DNA from: Sanderia malayensis
Lineage: Eukaryota; Cnidaria; Scyphozoa; Semaeostomeae; Pelagiidae
Length of the DNA: 64,000 bases
Direction: 5' to 3'
Assembly (NCBI GenBank): GCA_013076295.1
Contig: RQOL01000272.1
Span: 30,333-94,332, forward strand
A program made the translations under genes and the position numbers. This document shows positions 11,701-23,500 of the stretch, piece by piece; position 1 is the stretch's first letter; each line of letters begins with the position of its first letter. The notes under the pieces were generated by a model. The model saw nothing but the letters and a program-made list of their open reading frames with translations, ran no database searches and was not told where the DNA came from.

Positions 11701-12483
11701 TATCGCAGCACTCTTCAACATGTTCAAAAAAGCATTGAGTGAAGATTTTGTGCGACGTGATCAACTCAATCATCCAGATATGGCCATAGCTTTTGAAGAC
11801 CGACACATGTATCAATGTCTACATGACATTGACGAAAATTTGAAAGTACATGGTCAATCGATCACTAATTATGCTGACCTTCCTCAACTTCCAGCCGACT
11901 ATGTCATTCCTGAACGAGGTACTAATGTCTTATTTTCAAATATGTACTGTATTAGTAAGAATATATAATGTATCCTAACATTGTGCAGACAAGGGCATTT
12001 ACGTATTTTTCCACATTGATTCTCCTACCTTTCTTTCCAATTTTATTAAAATATATATCACTTAATATTACAGAGGAAGATGACATGGATGTTGGCAATG
12101 CCAGAGAGGAAGGAGAACGAATGCTGGCCGCATTGAACCCTGAACAGCGAGCCATATACACGGGAATAACTGATGCTATCAACGCGCAATCCGAACAAAA
12201 CTGTCACTTTGTTGACGGACCGGCTGGAACCGGGAAAACTTTCCTTTACAACACGTTGGTTCACAATCTGCAAGCTAATGGACATAAAGTTCAGTGCATG
12301 GCGTGGTCAGGAATTGCTGCAACACTGCTAATCAATGGTAGAACTTCACATTCTACCTTTCAAATTCCTATACCACTTCAAGCTGAATCAACGTGTAATG
12401 TCAAGAGACAGAGCAGGAGAGCACAGGTATTGCGCGAAACTACTCTCTTCATTGTGTGTCAACGCAGATCACGTCGCACATAA
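8728..12483 (+). pseudogene. Helitron Rep-helicase, Rep intact, helicase deleted after Walker A (copy B)
   Basis: Exons are 8728-9045 (5' part in gap), 9318-10501, 10661-11918 and 12074-12483. The first holds a Cys cluster, CIHCEAK then NKCCMGG, typical of the Helitron N-terminus. The second ends with the HUH motif GLPHAHMILFL (His codons 10445-10447 and 10451-10453), the metal-binding site for nicking. The third has KYIFKYIHKG (Tyr codons 11003-11005 and 11015-11017), the two catalytic tyrosines of rolling-circle Rep proteins. The 159-bp intron 10502-10660 has no stop and is a multiple of three, so a naive reading adds 53 false residues; C and D have stops there. The helicase exon keeps Walker A but jumps at about 12452 to sequence that in A lies past the helicase stop, ending after a few foreign residues. 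Unlikely to support transposition alone. Confidence 0.93.
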
Positions 12484-15440
12484 GTGTGATGTACAGCCGT
12501 TACTGGCACCTTTCTAGAATGCACTCATTCTAGATAACACTGATCTGCGGAGACCAACTGGACATTACACCCTCCACATGTCCAGGGGTGACTGCACCAC
12601 ACACAGCAGTCGGCACAGTCCTGAATCCTGCGTAGCGCCCGATTATTAAGAGTTATGCGTTGCCATTTTCTCCGATATTGCCTATGGGAAAGTGGATTTC
12701 CTTACTCTGTGAAAACTGCAAGTTGTCCCTTAAGGATATTTACTTTTGCAAAACACTATCAATAACATCCCCCTCTCCTTTTAATACATGAAAACTTGAT
12801 CTAAAATCTATAGTTGCCCCTTTAGTGTTTACTATTATATACTTCCCAATTTCAATTGCACTTTTCACCAACAAGGAAAACTCGAACAAAGGTTACTCCT
12901 TGACGCTGGTGTCCGAGCTTTTAACTAATGTAACCGGCAATCTTATTCTTTTTTTGCTATGTACAAACGTTATCCTCAAAACAAACGACCGCGGTTATTG
13001 AAAGAATACATTTACGCTGTGGCACAGATGTATGCTTGCTGAGAGTGAAGTGCTATTGAAGAATCCAAATTGAGGTACTGTCACTTTGGCTAAACACGTC
13101 GCTTAACCAATCAATTTTGCAACCTGAACTACGGATTGTATGGATAATTTTTATCGATATTGACAATTCACCAATTTTAATAGTAGACTTTATCATCACT
13201 CAACCTTTCGCATTCGTACTTCGCATACAATACAAATGTCTATCCACGTCCTTTCAAATCAAAACATCTTTTTTTGTTCTGTATTGAATATCTTTCATAT
13301 CTTCCGCATTACTAATAAGGTTTTTAAATTTGCGATTTACGTCTCAATAGTAGATCGCCAGCAGTGTAATTTTATCTATCGTTACAGTTTCGATATTCAT
13401 ATATTTGTGTATTTGACCCATATAATTTTATTCAATTATATGATAACAAAATTTATTGCCTTCGTTTTTAATTAGATGCATTGCTGCTAATGTCATTGAA
13501 ACGAGGCGAGACTTCTGTCTCACATTTCAAACGCCTTTGTGCTGTCTATGTATGATTTTCATCTATGTTATGTCTCATCATCGCACTATTGTTGCCTGTT
13601 GGGTTTAGGTTTTTGTCTCCCAAGCATGGCATCGAGTTCGATTTTGTTGCTGAACTCAATGAAATTATACCTCATAAAGCATTCCTGGATCAAAGGAAAC
13701 AACTACCTTGCTGTTCACCAGAGGTAAATAAGGTTCATTTTGATTTTGGGCAATCAAACAATGGATATTTAGATATAAGCGAATTTCATATACTGAAATG
13801 AGAGAAAATAAAGCTCATGTATACCCTTATTGACTTAAAGGAGACAACTAGGCTGCTATGAATCAGAGGTCAACAATATATATTTTCATTTTCATCCCTT
13901 TTAATTTGATATGTTGAATGGAAATTGCTTAGTTTAGGCCATTTCTACTTTACTCACGGTTTACATATACTTTGTTAGCCCAGAATACTAAAAATTTTCC
14001 AATGTTTTTCTCACTACTTTGTTTTCAAAAGAAGTGTGCATTGCTCTACCAATATTTTCCTGGGGTTTTTATTTCCGTGAATATAGTTCCTGACCAATTT
14101 ATTGACTTTGTGGCTGCCTTCTTTGTTTTACAAGGAAAGCTCATTGATATCCCCACATGAACCTGCTTTCAACTTTGTGTTTATTGAAGATGTTTAATTG
14201 TTGTGATATACATGAAGGAAACCAGTGAAAGTCAAGTTCAAACCCTGGGAAAAATCCACACTTTATTGGCTTACCACCTTCCTCATTCCACATGCATTGC
14301 ATATCTCTTTCGTCTACCACACTCATTAATTTTCTATTTTTTGTACAGATTCATTTAGTGAAAGGCAATGGAAAATTCAATCTATGGTTCAAAATGTTCT
14401 CTTCAAATTATTTCCCAACTCATGTAAAATATTCAAGGTATGGGGCTCTCTGTTCCAGATCAATAGATAAATCAATTAATGCACCCTAATTGAAAAGCAG
14501 ACTGAGTAAATAAAGGCTCAATACTATTTCTACATTGACTATCACTAAATGTTTTCTTATTGAATCACTTACAGTATTCTAATCCTGTACGTACTTAATT
14601 CTTCCTCATTGTCACTTAATGATGTTCCTTATCAGGTAGACGTGTTGTTGTAAACTCAGTGTGCCAGGCACAGATGGCAATGATTTCACAACCATTACAA
14701 CACAACATTTTCAAATTTATTGGCAAGCATACATTGTACCAATCACTGATAGAATCCTCCATTACACTGGACAAAACAAGCCAAGATGGCTTTTACCACA
14801 CAAGCAAACATTATTAATGCATTTTAATAATCTATATGTGCATAAATATCTCTTTGTTATCTTACTTGAATATTTAAAGTCTTGCATGATAAATTATGAT
14901 AGTTTCCCATTGTAGATATCTTCTCAACCAGAACCTCATAGTGTATGGTATCTTCTCATTCATTCACTGTGGTGTGGGAAAGTGCCTGACAAAGTATTTC
15001 TGTTTTTTTAGTCGGCCACATTCTCATGGTATATATCACTGACACTTGCTTCCATTTATGTTTTATGAAGCTTTTTCATCTGTTGACCTCTTATCTCTTC
15101 ACATAGCAAAACGATGAATTTAAGTGTTTTTCTTGAATCTGTACCAATTATGTCCACCAAATGCCAACTTAAAATTAAACAACTTTTAGAACTACAAAGA
15201 GGTCAAAGAGATCTCAAAATAACGAACTTAAACAATTAGGCCCTCAGCAGCTAGGTTCCTTATAAAAAGAAGCGTGTATTCTCATCGCAATTGTAATTCT
15301 AATAGTTATCGCATAATTCCAAGTTTTGTTGCTCTTGAAAACTACAATCACAATATGATCAATGCAACACCACGCAATGTCCTGGAGCTAATACTATTAT
15401 CATCAGATATTCACGGGAATTTCGGCGTCCTAGCAACAAC
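12484..15440 (+). other. Helitron tail, first half (copy B)
   Basis: Colinear with A 1815-4920. It includes the palindrome at 12513-12534 (arms TCTAGAATG and CATTCTAGA, centre CACT) and the open 75-nt candidate exon at 14349-14423. Small indels relative to A and D break most longer readings. The reading 15274-15579 overlaps the candidate promoter and is treated as chance. No intact gene is supported. Confidence 0.55.
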
Positions 15441-15446
15441 AATAGC

Positions 15447-15455
15447 GGCGCGAAA
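15447..15455 (+). promoter_or_regulatory. E2F-like site, candidate promoter of the tail gene (copy B)
   Basis: GGCGCGAAA followed by TTTAAAAT, about 520 bp before the accessory gene start, matching A and D. A good donor (ACGTAAGT, GT at 15538) follows, suggesting an untranslated first exon ending at 15537. Function is inferred. Confidence 0.4.
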
Positions 15456-15973
15456 TTTAAAATTTGTCTTGCGTCATAGAGGACTTAGCGTGCGTAAAAA
15501 TTTTTTTCAACTCACCACGAGAAAAACAGCAATTTACGTAAGTACATGTATTTTTAATGTTGCTTTTACTTTCACATGAAAATACAGGCTATTTATAACT
15601 AAACAGCTTTAAAAAAGCTGAAAGTGCTATATTTTATGTCACAATTGCCATTGCAGTGGATACTATCACAATAACAATTTTATCCTTAACAGGTTCACTT
15701 GAAATAGATAGATAATTTTTGCGAATACTGCTGCCGTAAGTTCATGTATTCAGTTTTGCATTATCTGCCTGCCTTTAGTCTTTCCTCTTCATTCTAAGAA
15801 AGATAATTATTATTCATTATCTGCAGAAAATAAAACTGTGTCATATTAATACATTAAAAATATATATTATTGTAACATCAACAGAACTGTAGAGGCAAAA
15901 TCAAACAACTGATAGCCTATTAACTCACCTTTCATTGAATGACAATGACAATATGTTTATATATAGTGTAAAC

Positions 15974-16782
15974 ATGGAGACTGAAAATGACGTTCCCATG
16001 AACGAAGAAACCACAGTTGAGCCTGAACTTGAAGTTGAGCAAGAAGTTGAAGTTCAGCCTGAAGTTGCCAACACTGTGGCAAAGGAACCCACAGTGGTTT
16101 ATTATGGAGAAGAAACTAAGGTAGCATTGAAAAATACTTTCATCCATATATTGATAAATCTATATCAATGTCATGCATATATTATCAAACTGCTTTACAA
16201 GGAAACACAATTGTATCCTATGCAAGTCACTGTTTTTAATATATTGTTCTCATATTAATCCTAGCTAATTGACTTTAGTGATATTGCGTCACTAAAAAGG
16301 CAATGTGCCTTTAAATTCAACGCCATTAAAAGAGGCACAAAATTTCATTTTGTGAGCACCGAAGGCCGGCACCTGACAACGGAAGAAATATCGTAAGTTG
16401 CGATGCAAAATTCCCATCTCATCTGTGAAACATACCAATAAATAATATAATATACAATAATTAATGGAAGCTTCATCCCAAATCAAGAGAGCACTAATAT
16501 ATTAATATATTAATAAATTAATATATATTTAACAAAGGATGAAATAGCGTAAGTTGCAATGCAATATTTCCATCTCATCTGTGTGTATAACATATTGCTT
16601 ACTTTCAACTCCTTCTGTAACAATGACTTTTTCTCTACAGGAAATCTGAAGAAATAAAAATAAAAATTACAGCAAAAAAAACATTCAAAAAATATAAAAA
16701 ACCACAAAAAAAAATAAAGAAAATAAAGTTGAAGAGCACAATTTTCATGCATGTTAAACACTACAATTGTGACAATAGATAG
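15974..16782 (+). CDS. Unrecognised Helitron accessory protein, three exons (copy B)
   Basis: The model is ATG 15974 to 16120, 16265-16392, then 16641-16782 (TAG). The lengths 147, 128 and 142 nt sum to 417, giving 138 aa. The first exon is acidic and carries a ten-codon insertion of Glu/Val repeats (ELEVEQEVEVQPEV) relative to A and D, in frame. The core exon keeps LKRQC, KFNAIKR, TKFHFVS and EGRHL; by hand count it is about 56% identical to A over 43 residues. The last exon is Lys-rich, but its end runs into the terminal sequence because the following 2.4 kb is deleted. The intron 16393-16640 is enlarged by a second copy of the exon end and donor (donor-like site at 16549) and by a helicase-like scrap at 16464-16494. 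Function unknown. Confidence 0.6.
16464..16494 (-). other. About 30-bp scrap resembling the helicase Walker B region, in an intron
   Basis: On the minus strand this reads TTGGGATGAAGCTTCCATT, closely resembling the WDEAS coding region of the helicase at 533-552 in copy A. It lies in an AT-rich insert flanked by a duplicated exon end and splice donor. Copy B itself has lost this part of its helicase. It may be filler DNA from break repair or a trace of recombination. Confidence 0.45.
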
Positions 16783-16933
16783 ACAGGGGAGCGAGGGCGA
16801 GCCAAACCACTGTACGTGGGGTGGCAAAGGGCATGAGCGTTAGCGAATGCAGCGCACGAAGTGCGCCAACCACATTAAACTTTTTTTACTTGAGGGACTC
16901 CGGGAAGCGAGCGTAGCGAGCGCCCCCGGCTAG
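16768..16933 (+). other. Helitron right terminal sequence with hairpin and CTAG (copy B)
   Basis: The GC-rich block begins near GACAATAGATAGACAGG and contains the stem GCGCAC-GAA-GTGCGC (about 16852-16866). It ends with CCGGG...CCCCCGG closing around GCGAGCG repeats, then CTAG at 16930-16933. A hairpin just before CTRR is the standard Helitron 3' end. The match to the ends of D and of every unit in the 37.6-52.2 kb array supports the call. Confidence 0.85.
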
Positions 16934-18610
16934 TCTATATATAATAAAATGTGATCACACGTGACCCGGAGGGACCAAACAATGGGTCATTGTCTCCGGA
17001 ACAATCGACGTTCGAAAAAACAATGGCAACGTTCCACCAAACAATGGGATCAAAGGAGCGGGGCTTGATATCATAAAGGCTTTTTTTGGGGTGCAAATAA
17101 GGGTGGAAATCGGCATAGAAATGATCGCTGCATTCTGCTCATCAAAGTAAACTATGTGGCTAATTTCTACTCCAAGCGGTTCGGGAGTTATGGCCAATTT
17201 GTGGTGCGACTTTCTAGAAAGTTCGGCCGACCCAGTTAATGAGATGCAAAACGAGCAGGGAGAAGCAGGTGTTTTTTTAGTTGAACGGGCGGCAAGTTGC
17301 TCCGGTTTAAACGTGAATGCGTGCCGGAAATGAATTGTAAAGACGTGTCAATTGTTGTCAAGACCTGTGGAAACAATTGGTAAACAATTATTTCAAGGTA
17401 TTTCCTTTATTCAATTGTTTTTGGCTTTAAATAGCACGAGTTTTGTTTTGTTTAACCTCACGTTTTTCTTTCGGCTCGAGGGCCTAACCAAAACACGAAG
17501 ACAATTTTGATTTTCTTGGGTCGTTCTGGGCCGATTTTGTCCATTTAAATTTTCGATAACTGTTTATTTACACGAGAACTAAAGTTATCTGGGGTTGTTA
17601 TATTTGTTTTGTCAATTTTCCTCTGTTTTTCGACAGTTTTAGCCCAGTTTGGATTTTGCTGAAAAACACGAAATTTTCAAGCAACACGCGTGTGTTTTGC
17701 ATTTGCGAAAATTAATTTTTAACCTGCCAAAACATTGTTTTTTTCACCAAAATACTTTCGATAAATGTTCGCCAAGCTATTAGCTTCGTGTTGGTGTAAT
17801 TTGAGTTCAAATTGACTAATTTTGACCAAGTTAGGGAGGTTTTTGTGTTTTGAAAGTTGCCTGCTGAATAAATTTTTTCACGGCTTTTGTCTTGGGCTGC
17901 ACTAAATACTCCCTTATAAAATTCAAAACAACACTGTTAAGAAATGTTAATATCTTAATCAGATTCGCTGTTTTCTTAGCTACAGTTTTATATATTTTTT
18001 ATTAGACATTGAGTTTAAATTTTCCAGGATTGATTACATTTTTGAAGGCAACTATTTTTTTCCAAACTTCACACTGAAGTTATCAACTTTCAGAAACGGC
18101 TTTCAGGGGGGCGGCAGGGCGGGCGCTGCCAGGGGGGAAGATGTAGGGTTTGTATTGTAGGGTATGTATTGTAGGGTATGTATTGTAAGTTATGTATGGT
18201 AGGGTATGTATTGTAGGTTATGTATGGTAGGGAATGTATTGTAGGGTATGTAGTGTAGGTTATGTATTGTAGGGTATGTAGTGTAGGGTATGTATTGTAG
18301 GGTATGTTATGTAGGGTATGTATTGTAGGGTATGTTCTGTAGGGTATGTATTGTAGGGTATGTATGTATGTATGTATGTAGGGTATGTATGTAGGGTATG
18401 TAGGGTATGTATGTATGTATGTATGTATGTATGTATGTATGTATGTATGTATGTATGTAGGGTATGTATGTAGGTATGTATGTAGGTATGTATGTATGTA
18501 TGTATGTATGTATGTATGTATGTAGGGTATGTATATTATGTATAGTGTTTATATATAGTATATAGGGTATGTATTGATGTATATATTTATGTAAGTATCT
18601 ATAGTAAGTA
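16934..18610 (+). mobile_element. Non-autonomous Helitron unit U0 (5' part), joined directly to copy B
   Basis: Starts TCTATATATAATAAAATG immediately after the CTAG of copy B, with no base between. About 1.2 kb of non-coding sequence follows (17000-18130), then a GGGTATGTATTGTA minisatellite (about 18140-18590) and GTAT microsatellite. It is the inverted counterpart of 37592-39340, even in the irregular TA-rich stretch at about 18525-18575. Its 3' end is missing, replaced by copy C sequence. Its structure matches a deletion between the two direct repeats seen in U5 and U6. Confidence 0.75.
18140..18590 (+). repeat. 14-bp minisatellite with GTAT microsatellite (unit U0)
   Basis: Tandem GGGTATGTATTGTA-type repeats with variants, grading into pure GTAT from about 18355 to 18530. 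Equivalent arrays on the other strand sit in every unit to the right. Confidence 0.9.
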
Positions 18611-20535
18611 TCTATATATATTAATATGTAATGCTTCTATTTCTAACTTTTGTAATTCTTCAAAAAAGATCACTGCAAAACAGACACTGTCCTTCTTTTT
18701 GAACAAATGATCTTCAATTAACAAATCTTAAAATGAACTCACCTCACTATAATAATGTTCACAAGGAATGACCACAAACATTCACTTTATGTCTGGGCAC
18801 CTGAAAAACAAGAAGAAATCATGTAATATACTTTATAGCATGTTGGCTCATCTCAGTTCTTTTCATGTGGCCTGAAGTCTATAAATGTAAGTAATTTATT
18901 TTAACTGCAAATCATTAATTAATTACCTCCACCTCATGTGTTCACCAAATCAAAAAACGTATTAAACCTTCTTACCTTTTGTCAACCTTCCATGGCCTAC
19001 TCTTATTATTGGTATTTTTACCAGCAGCAATATTTCTGAAGATATAACAGATCACCAAAAATCAATGTACTTCATTCTCCATGTGTCCGAGAAATGGTGT
19101 ATTTCAAGATATCATGCATAATAAAGTCAACCAAATTATTTCTTCTTATACTTAGAGGTTCCCCTCCACAACCACAATTATCCCCATCATCAACGAAGAC
19201 CAAGGCCGTTTTTCTCTTCGGTGCCAAGTACATGCTCTTGCTGTTGTTGTGTTCAACTGCCTTTCTGTCGAATCGAATGGATCATCATGAGAATAATAAT
19301 AACAACAACGAGGCACGCCGCCGATTAGAGGCCACAAAACTTTCAAATTGGCGCGAATTTAAAATAGCAATTGCGTGTTTACTTTCTTGCTACAGCAAAT
19401 GTAACATTTTTGTTCAACATCTAACGTTGTTAGAAATTGCAGAAAATAATAATAATATCTATATATTGAAAGAAAATTATTAGAAAGATTGTTTTACTTT
19501 GTTATTGGTGAGTTGAATGTTGAAATTTACCTTTTCTAAACAATCCTTATTTACACCGACAGCGTCTTCTTTAAAGCAACGTTGTCTTTCATTGCATCGC
19601 AATGCACTGTCTTTATAGCGTTTCTGTCATCTGCTTTTTAGCGTTTCTGTTATCTGGTTTCTCGGCTAATGTCCAGCCAGTTTTGTTATTAACAAAGTAA
19701 AGTAATAAAGTAAAGTAGTAAAGTAAAGTTTTTTTATAAAGTAAGTATTTCACTCCTTCACTTCAGCATGACCTTTTATTCTCATTTCTTCACTTAATCT
19801 ATCAACATAATAATATACAAGTTGACAATGTTAAACATTCCTTAGTATCAATGGCAACTTTCTGTTTACAAGATAATCAAGTCATCCAAAACATCTTTCT
19901 TCTTTTGTAAAAACAGGTTTTCAAACAAGTTCATTCCTCAGAATATTGGGTGAGTGTGACAAGAATTGTTCCTATACAAAGCCTATTTTAATTAATGTTT
20001 AAATGCCTCACCCTGTAATGTAAATTCATATCCCAAATCTGAAGCTTAGCTACTATATTTAAAGTGGTATTAACAATTGCAACAATTTATTATCAATAGA
20101 AAGCAAATTTACTGCATAATGCAAATCAAATCTAGCCTCTTAATAAAAACACATCAAATGTGATTTATACATTTTTCTTTCCAAAAATGAAAAGGATCGT
20201 TAACTTCTCCAATTTATACATTATCAAACCTGTTTTCCTTATAGTTGTTAAAGAACACAATAGAAAGTGTGATGTAGGTCATAAGAGAAAGTGCTCAAAT
20301 ATTTTTATTTGGAAACTTTAAATAACCAATAATTTAATTCAACAATCAAGAGTAATCCCAAACATTTCTTACAATTATGTTTTAAATTATTTATTTATCT
20401 TGCAGCTCACCACAAAACAACAACCCCATCCAGTTGCTCACAAAAATCACTCTTATTTCAAATTTTAACATTTTCACTTAAATTGGGTTGCATATAAAAC
20501 ACATTTTTTTCTTTTTTTATATCATCTCTCGCAAA
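18611..20535 (+). promoter_or_regulatory. 5' region of Helitron copy C, with E2F-like site at 19350-19364
   Basis: About 1.9 kb of AT-rich DNA before the Rep-helicase start codon. GGCGCGAATTTAAAA at 19350-19364 closely matches the element upstream of the tail gene. A short AAAGTAAAGT-type repeat lies at about 19695-19745. A reading of 129 codons from 19094 has no recognisable family and no second copy to test it, so it is not called. No other gene is seen. Confidence 0.45.
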
Positions 20536-23500
20536 ATGCCAAAAAAAGCCAGAAAAAGCATCACCGGCTCAAGGCGCTGCGATAAAGTAAGGAAAGCAAA
20601 TCGCCGAAGTCGTGAGAATAACCAACAGCCTCATCCAGTTCATTTACCACCTGATAATATGGTACAGGGAGCAGTGAATGATCTTCACCAGTTACAGCAA
20701 CAACACCCTCAGCAACCAGCCCCAGAATATCAACCACTCCCACTTCATTATCCACAGATGCAGGCATTGCATGTGCCATGGCAACTACCTGCGATGCTTC
20801 CCCACTATGGACTTATGGCAGTACCACAACCAATAAACATTGGCTTACAATATCCTGCAGCACTGGCCCCTCAACTTCAGGTACACAACTCGATAATTTC
20901 TGTCAAACTTTTCCAATCACGTCAACCATATATTATACAGCTTTTTGTAATTAAAAACTATCAAAATTAAATCAGTTATTATATCAACCACATTATCAAT
21001 ATTTTTCCATCCGTAGGTACCACCGATGGTTATGCAGTTGCAACCACCCCTTCTGATTCGTAATCATGAAGGTCCGGCAGCAATACAAACGGCAAATGTG
21101 GAGATGCTTAATGTAACTCAAGCTCAAAATGACAATGAGGTAAAACAAAATTTTTAACACAAGTTAACTACAGTTAGGCAACTCCCTTTTCCATTTACCT
21201 ATTTCAGACATGTACAATTATAGGTCCCCATGTATATTTATATCAATGGGAACTGTATATTAATAACATTTAAATTTCCAATAACTAAAAACTTAATGTA
21301 AATGATTTCATTTAATGTTCATTTCAACAGATACGGCCAATGCAGATGCAACCCGAAACACATATTGAAAATGAAAATAATGAAATTGAAAGGCCAGCAC
21401 AACCTGATGAAATCAACGTGGAACAACACATTCCAATTCCACATGATAATCAGGTAAAACAGACTACCATCACAATTGGCTTGAAATACACCAGTCATTC
21501 TCCATAGGACCATGTCAGGAAATTATTTTGCTCTCTAAATAGACATATCTTCACAAGTTCCAGTTTTGTGCATTTCAAAACACATGATTGAATTATATTA
21601 ACTTAGATTGCATTGCATTTCAGGATCCACAAATATTGCCTGCTGCTATGGAATTGCAACCCAACCTTGAAAATGAGAATGAAGAGAATGAAATAGCGGT
21701 ACAACCACAAGAAGTTGAAATGCATCACGAAATCCCACCACAACACCAAGATCATGTCCCCCAACCCATGGAACATCAAGAAAGGGAAGTAATTCAACCT
21801 ATTCTTGAAATTCCTCAATTCTCCCCAATGCCTCATCATCTTGGTAAAATGACCAGGACATGTATTCACTGTGAAGCAAAGTACTTCCGAGAGGAACTCA
21901 ACACAAGAAAACAATACAACAAATGTTGTATGGGAGGATTAATAGCTCTCAATCCCATTCAACCACCCCCGGCAAATGTGATGCATTTATACACTGGAAC
22001 TACTGATGAATCTAAATATTTTCTAAAAAAATTTCCGTAAATACAATTCACTAATGGCAATGGCATCCTGGACAGCTAACGTTGTAAGACACGCTAATGC
22101 AGGACCACCAGTCATCACCATACATGGAAGTGCATACCATATGACAGGTAAATATAACGTCCCTCTCTTAGTAGCTCTTATATTATCCTACATTTTCATA
22201 TAATAGCTTCACGTGATGAAACGGATGTTGACAGAACGCTCAAGTCCTTTCCCACCCAATCTACAATGGATAAGCTCTCTATGCTTGCCTGAATATGAAA
22301 AGTGATGCAATCGTAAATCAAAGCGCTTTATGATGCTTTCATAACAAAGCACTTGCTGCATTGAAAATTGCAGTTGATATAACGAAGTACAATTTAGAAT
22401 GTTTCCTCCAATTCAACAGGGGTAACTGAAACCGACAGGTCCCGCAAATATGCAGAATTATACATTATGGACACCCAGCAAGCACTGCAAGAATGCCAGA
22501 ACACAGCCAGAGAACAAAACTTGGACTTAGACATGGTGGCGCTGCTGCAAAACGAATTGATGGCAGTAAATCGGTTTGCTCAACATTTTAAAACAATGGG
22601 AGAAGTACTGGAAGAGCAAAGGCAGCAAGCCATTGCCAATGATCAGCCAATTCCCACATTCAAGATGATTATTACCGGTCGCCCAGAACAAGATCGAAGA
22701 TATGATAATCCTACTGCCAGAGAAATTGCAGCAGTCTACACTACACGCAATGGCGGTGCTCCTAATCCCGAGAATAGAGAGCTTCAAATTCGAACAAGGC
22801 GTGGTAATCTTATGAAGATTAATGCCTTAGATCCCGTTGCGGATCCCCTAACCTATCCATTGTTGTTCTTTCAGGGTGATCGGGGTTACAGCTTGGACCT
22901 TCAACGTCTACCTACACGTCGAGGACAAGACCAGGAAAATCCTGATCGTGTCCACTGTGTCAGACTCACAATCGCCGAATATTATTCGTACCGAATACAA
23001 GTCAGAAATCAACTATCTACGATCCACAGCGCAACACCTCTCTTTCAACAATATCTGGTGGATGCATACACCAAAATAGAAGGAAACAAGCTCAACTGGA
23101 TTTTGCACAATCAACGGCAATTACGTTCTGACAGTTATCGAGGCCTGATGGATCACCTGAACAGAAGGGCTGAAATCGAAAATGAAATGGCCAGGGCAAA
23201 CAATCCCAACGAACCCCTTCATATTGATATCGGTCGTGTTGTCATACTTCCCTCATTTTTTTCAGGCAGTCACGAAATATGTACCAGAACTTTCAAGATG
23301 CAATGACTATCGTCAGAAAGTATGGCAAGCCTGACATCTTCCTAACCATGACGGCCAATCCCAGATGGAAGGAGATTTCAGAGAACATTCTACCACACCA
23401 GAAGGCGAATGACCGGCCTGACATCGTCACACGAGTATTTCAACAGAAACTACAAGAACTACTGCAAGATGTCCTGCACAAGCACATTCTCGGACACACT

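Larger units (their letters stand above)
8728..16933 (+). mobile_element. Helitron copy B, 5' end in gap, internally deleted, 3' end CTAG
   Basis: Contains the Rep exons, a helicase cut by deletion, a tail with the accessory gene, and a terminal hairpin ending CTAG at 16930-16933. The next base, 16934, begins another element with TCTATATATAATAAAATG. Relative to A and D, B lacks about 1.27 kb of helicase and about 2.4 kb of tail between the accessory gene and the terminus. It is therefore a deletion derivative that kept a complete 3' end. Confidence 0.9.

Noticed and set aside
15274..15579. 101-codon reading in tail B, also open in A over the conserved part
   Set aside because: Coincides with the E2F-like site and a likely untranslated exon; D has indels breaking it. 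Conservation is explained better by regulatory sequence.
16292..16486. Minus-strand reading with WDEAS in tail B
   Set aside because: Only about 30 bp resembles helicase; the rest is the antisense of the accessory exon.
19094..19483. 129-codon reading upstream of copy C
   Set aside because: Overlaps the candidate promoter, has low-complexity Asn runs and no recognisable domain; no second copy to test it.
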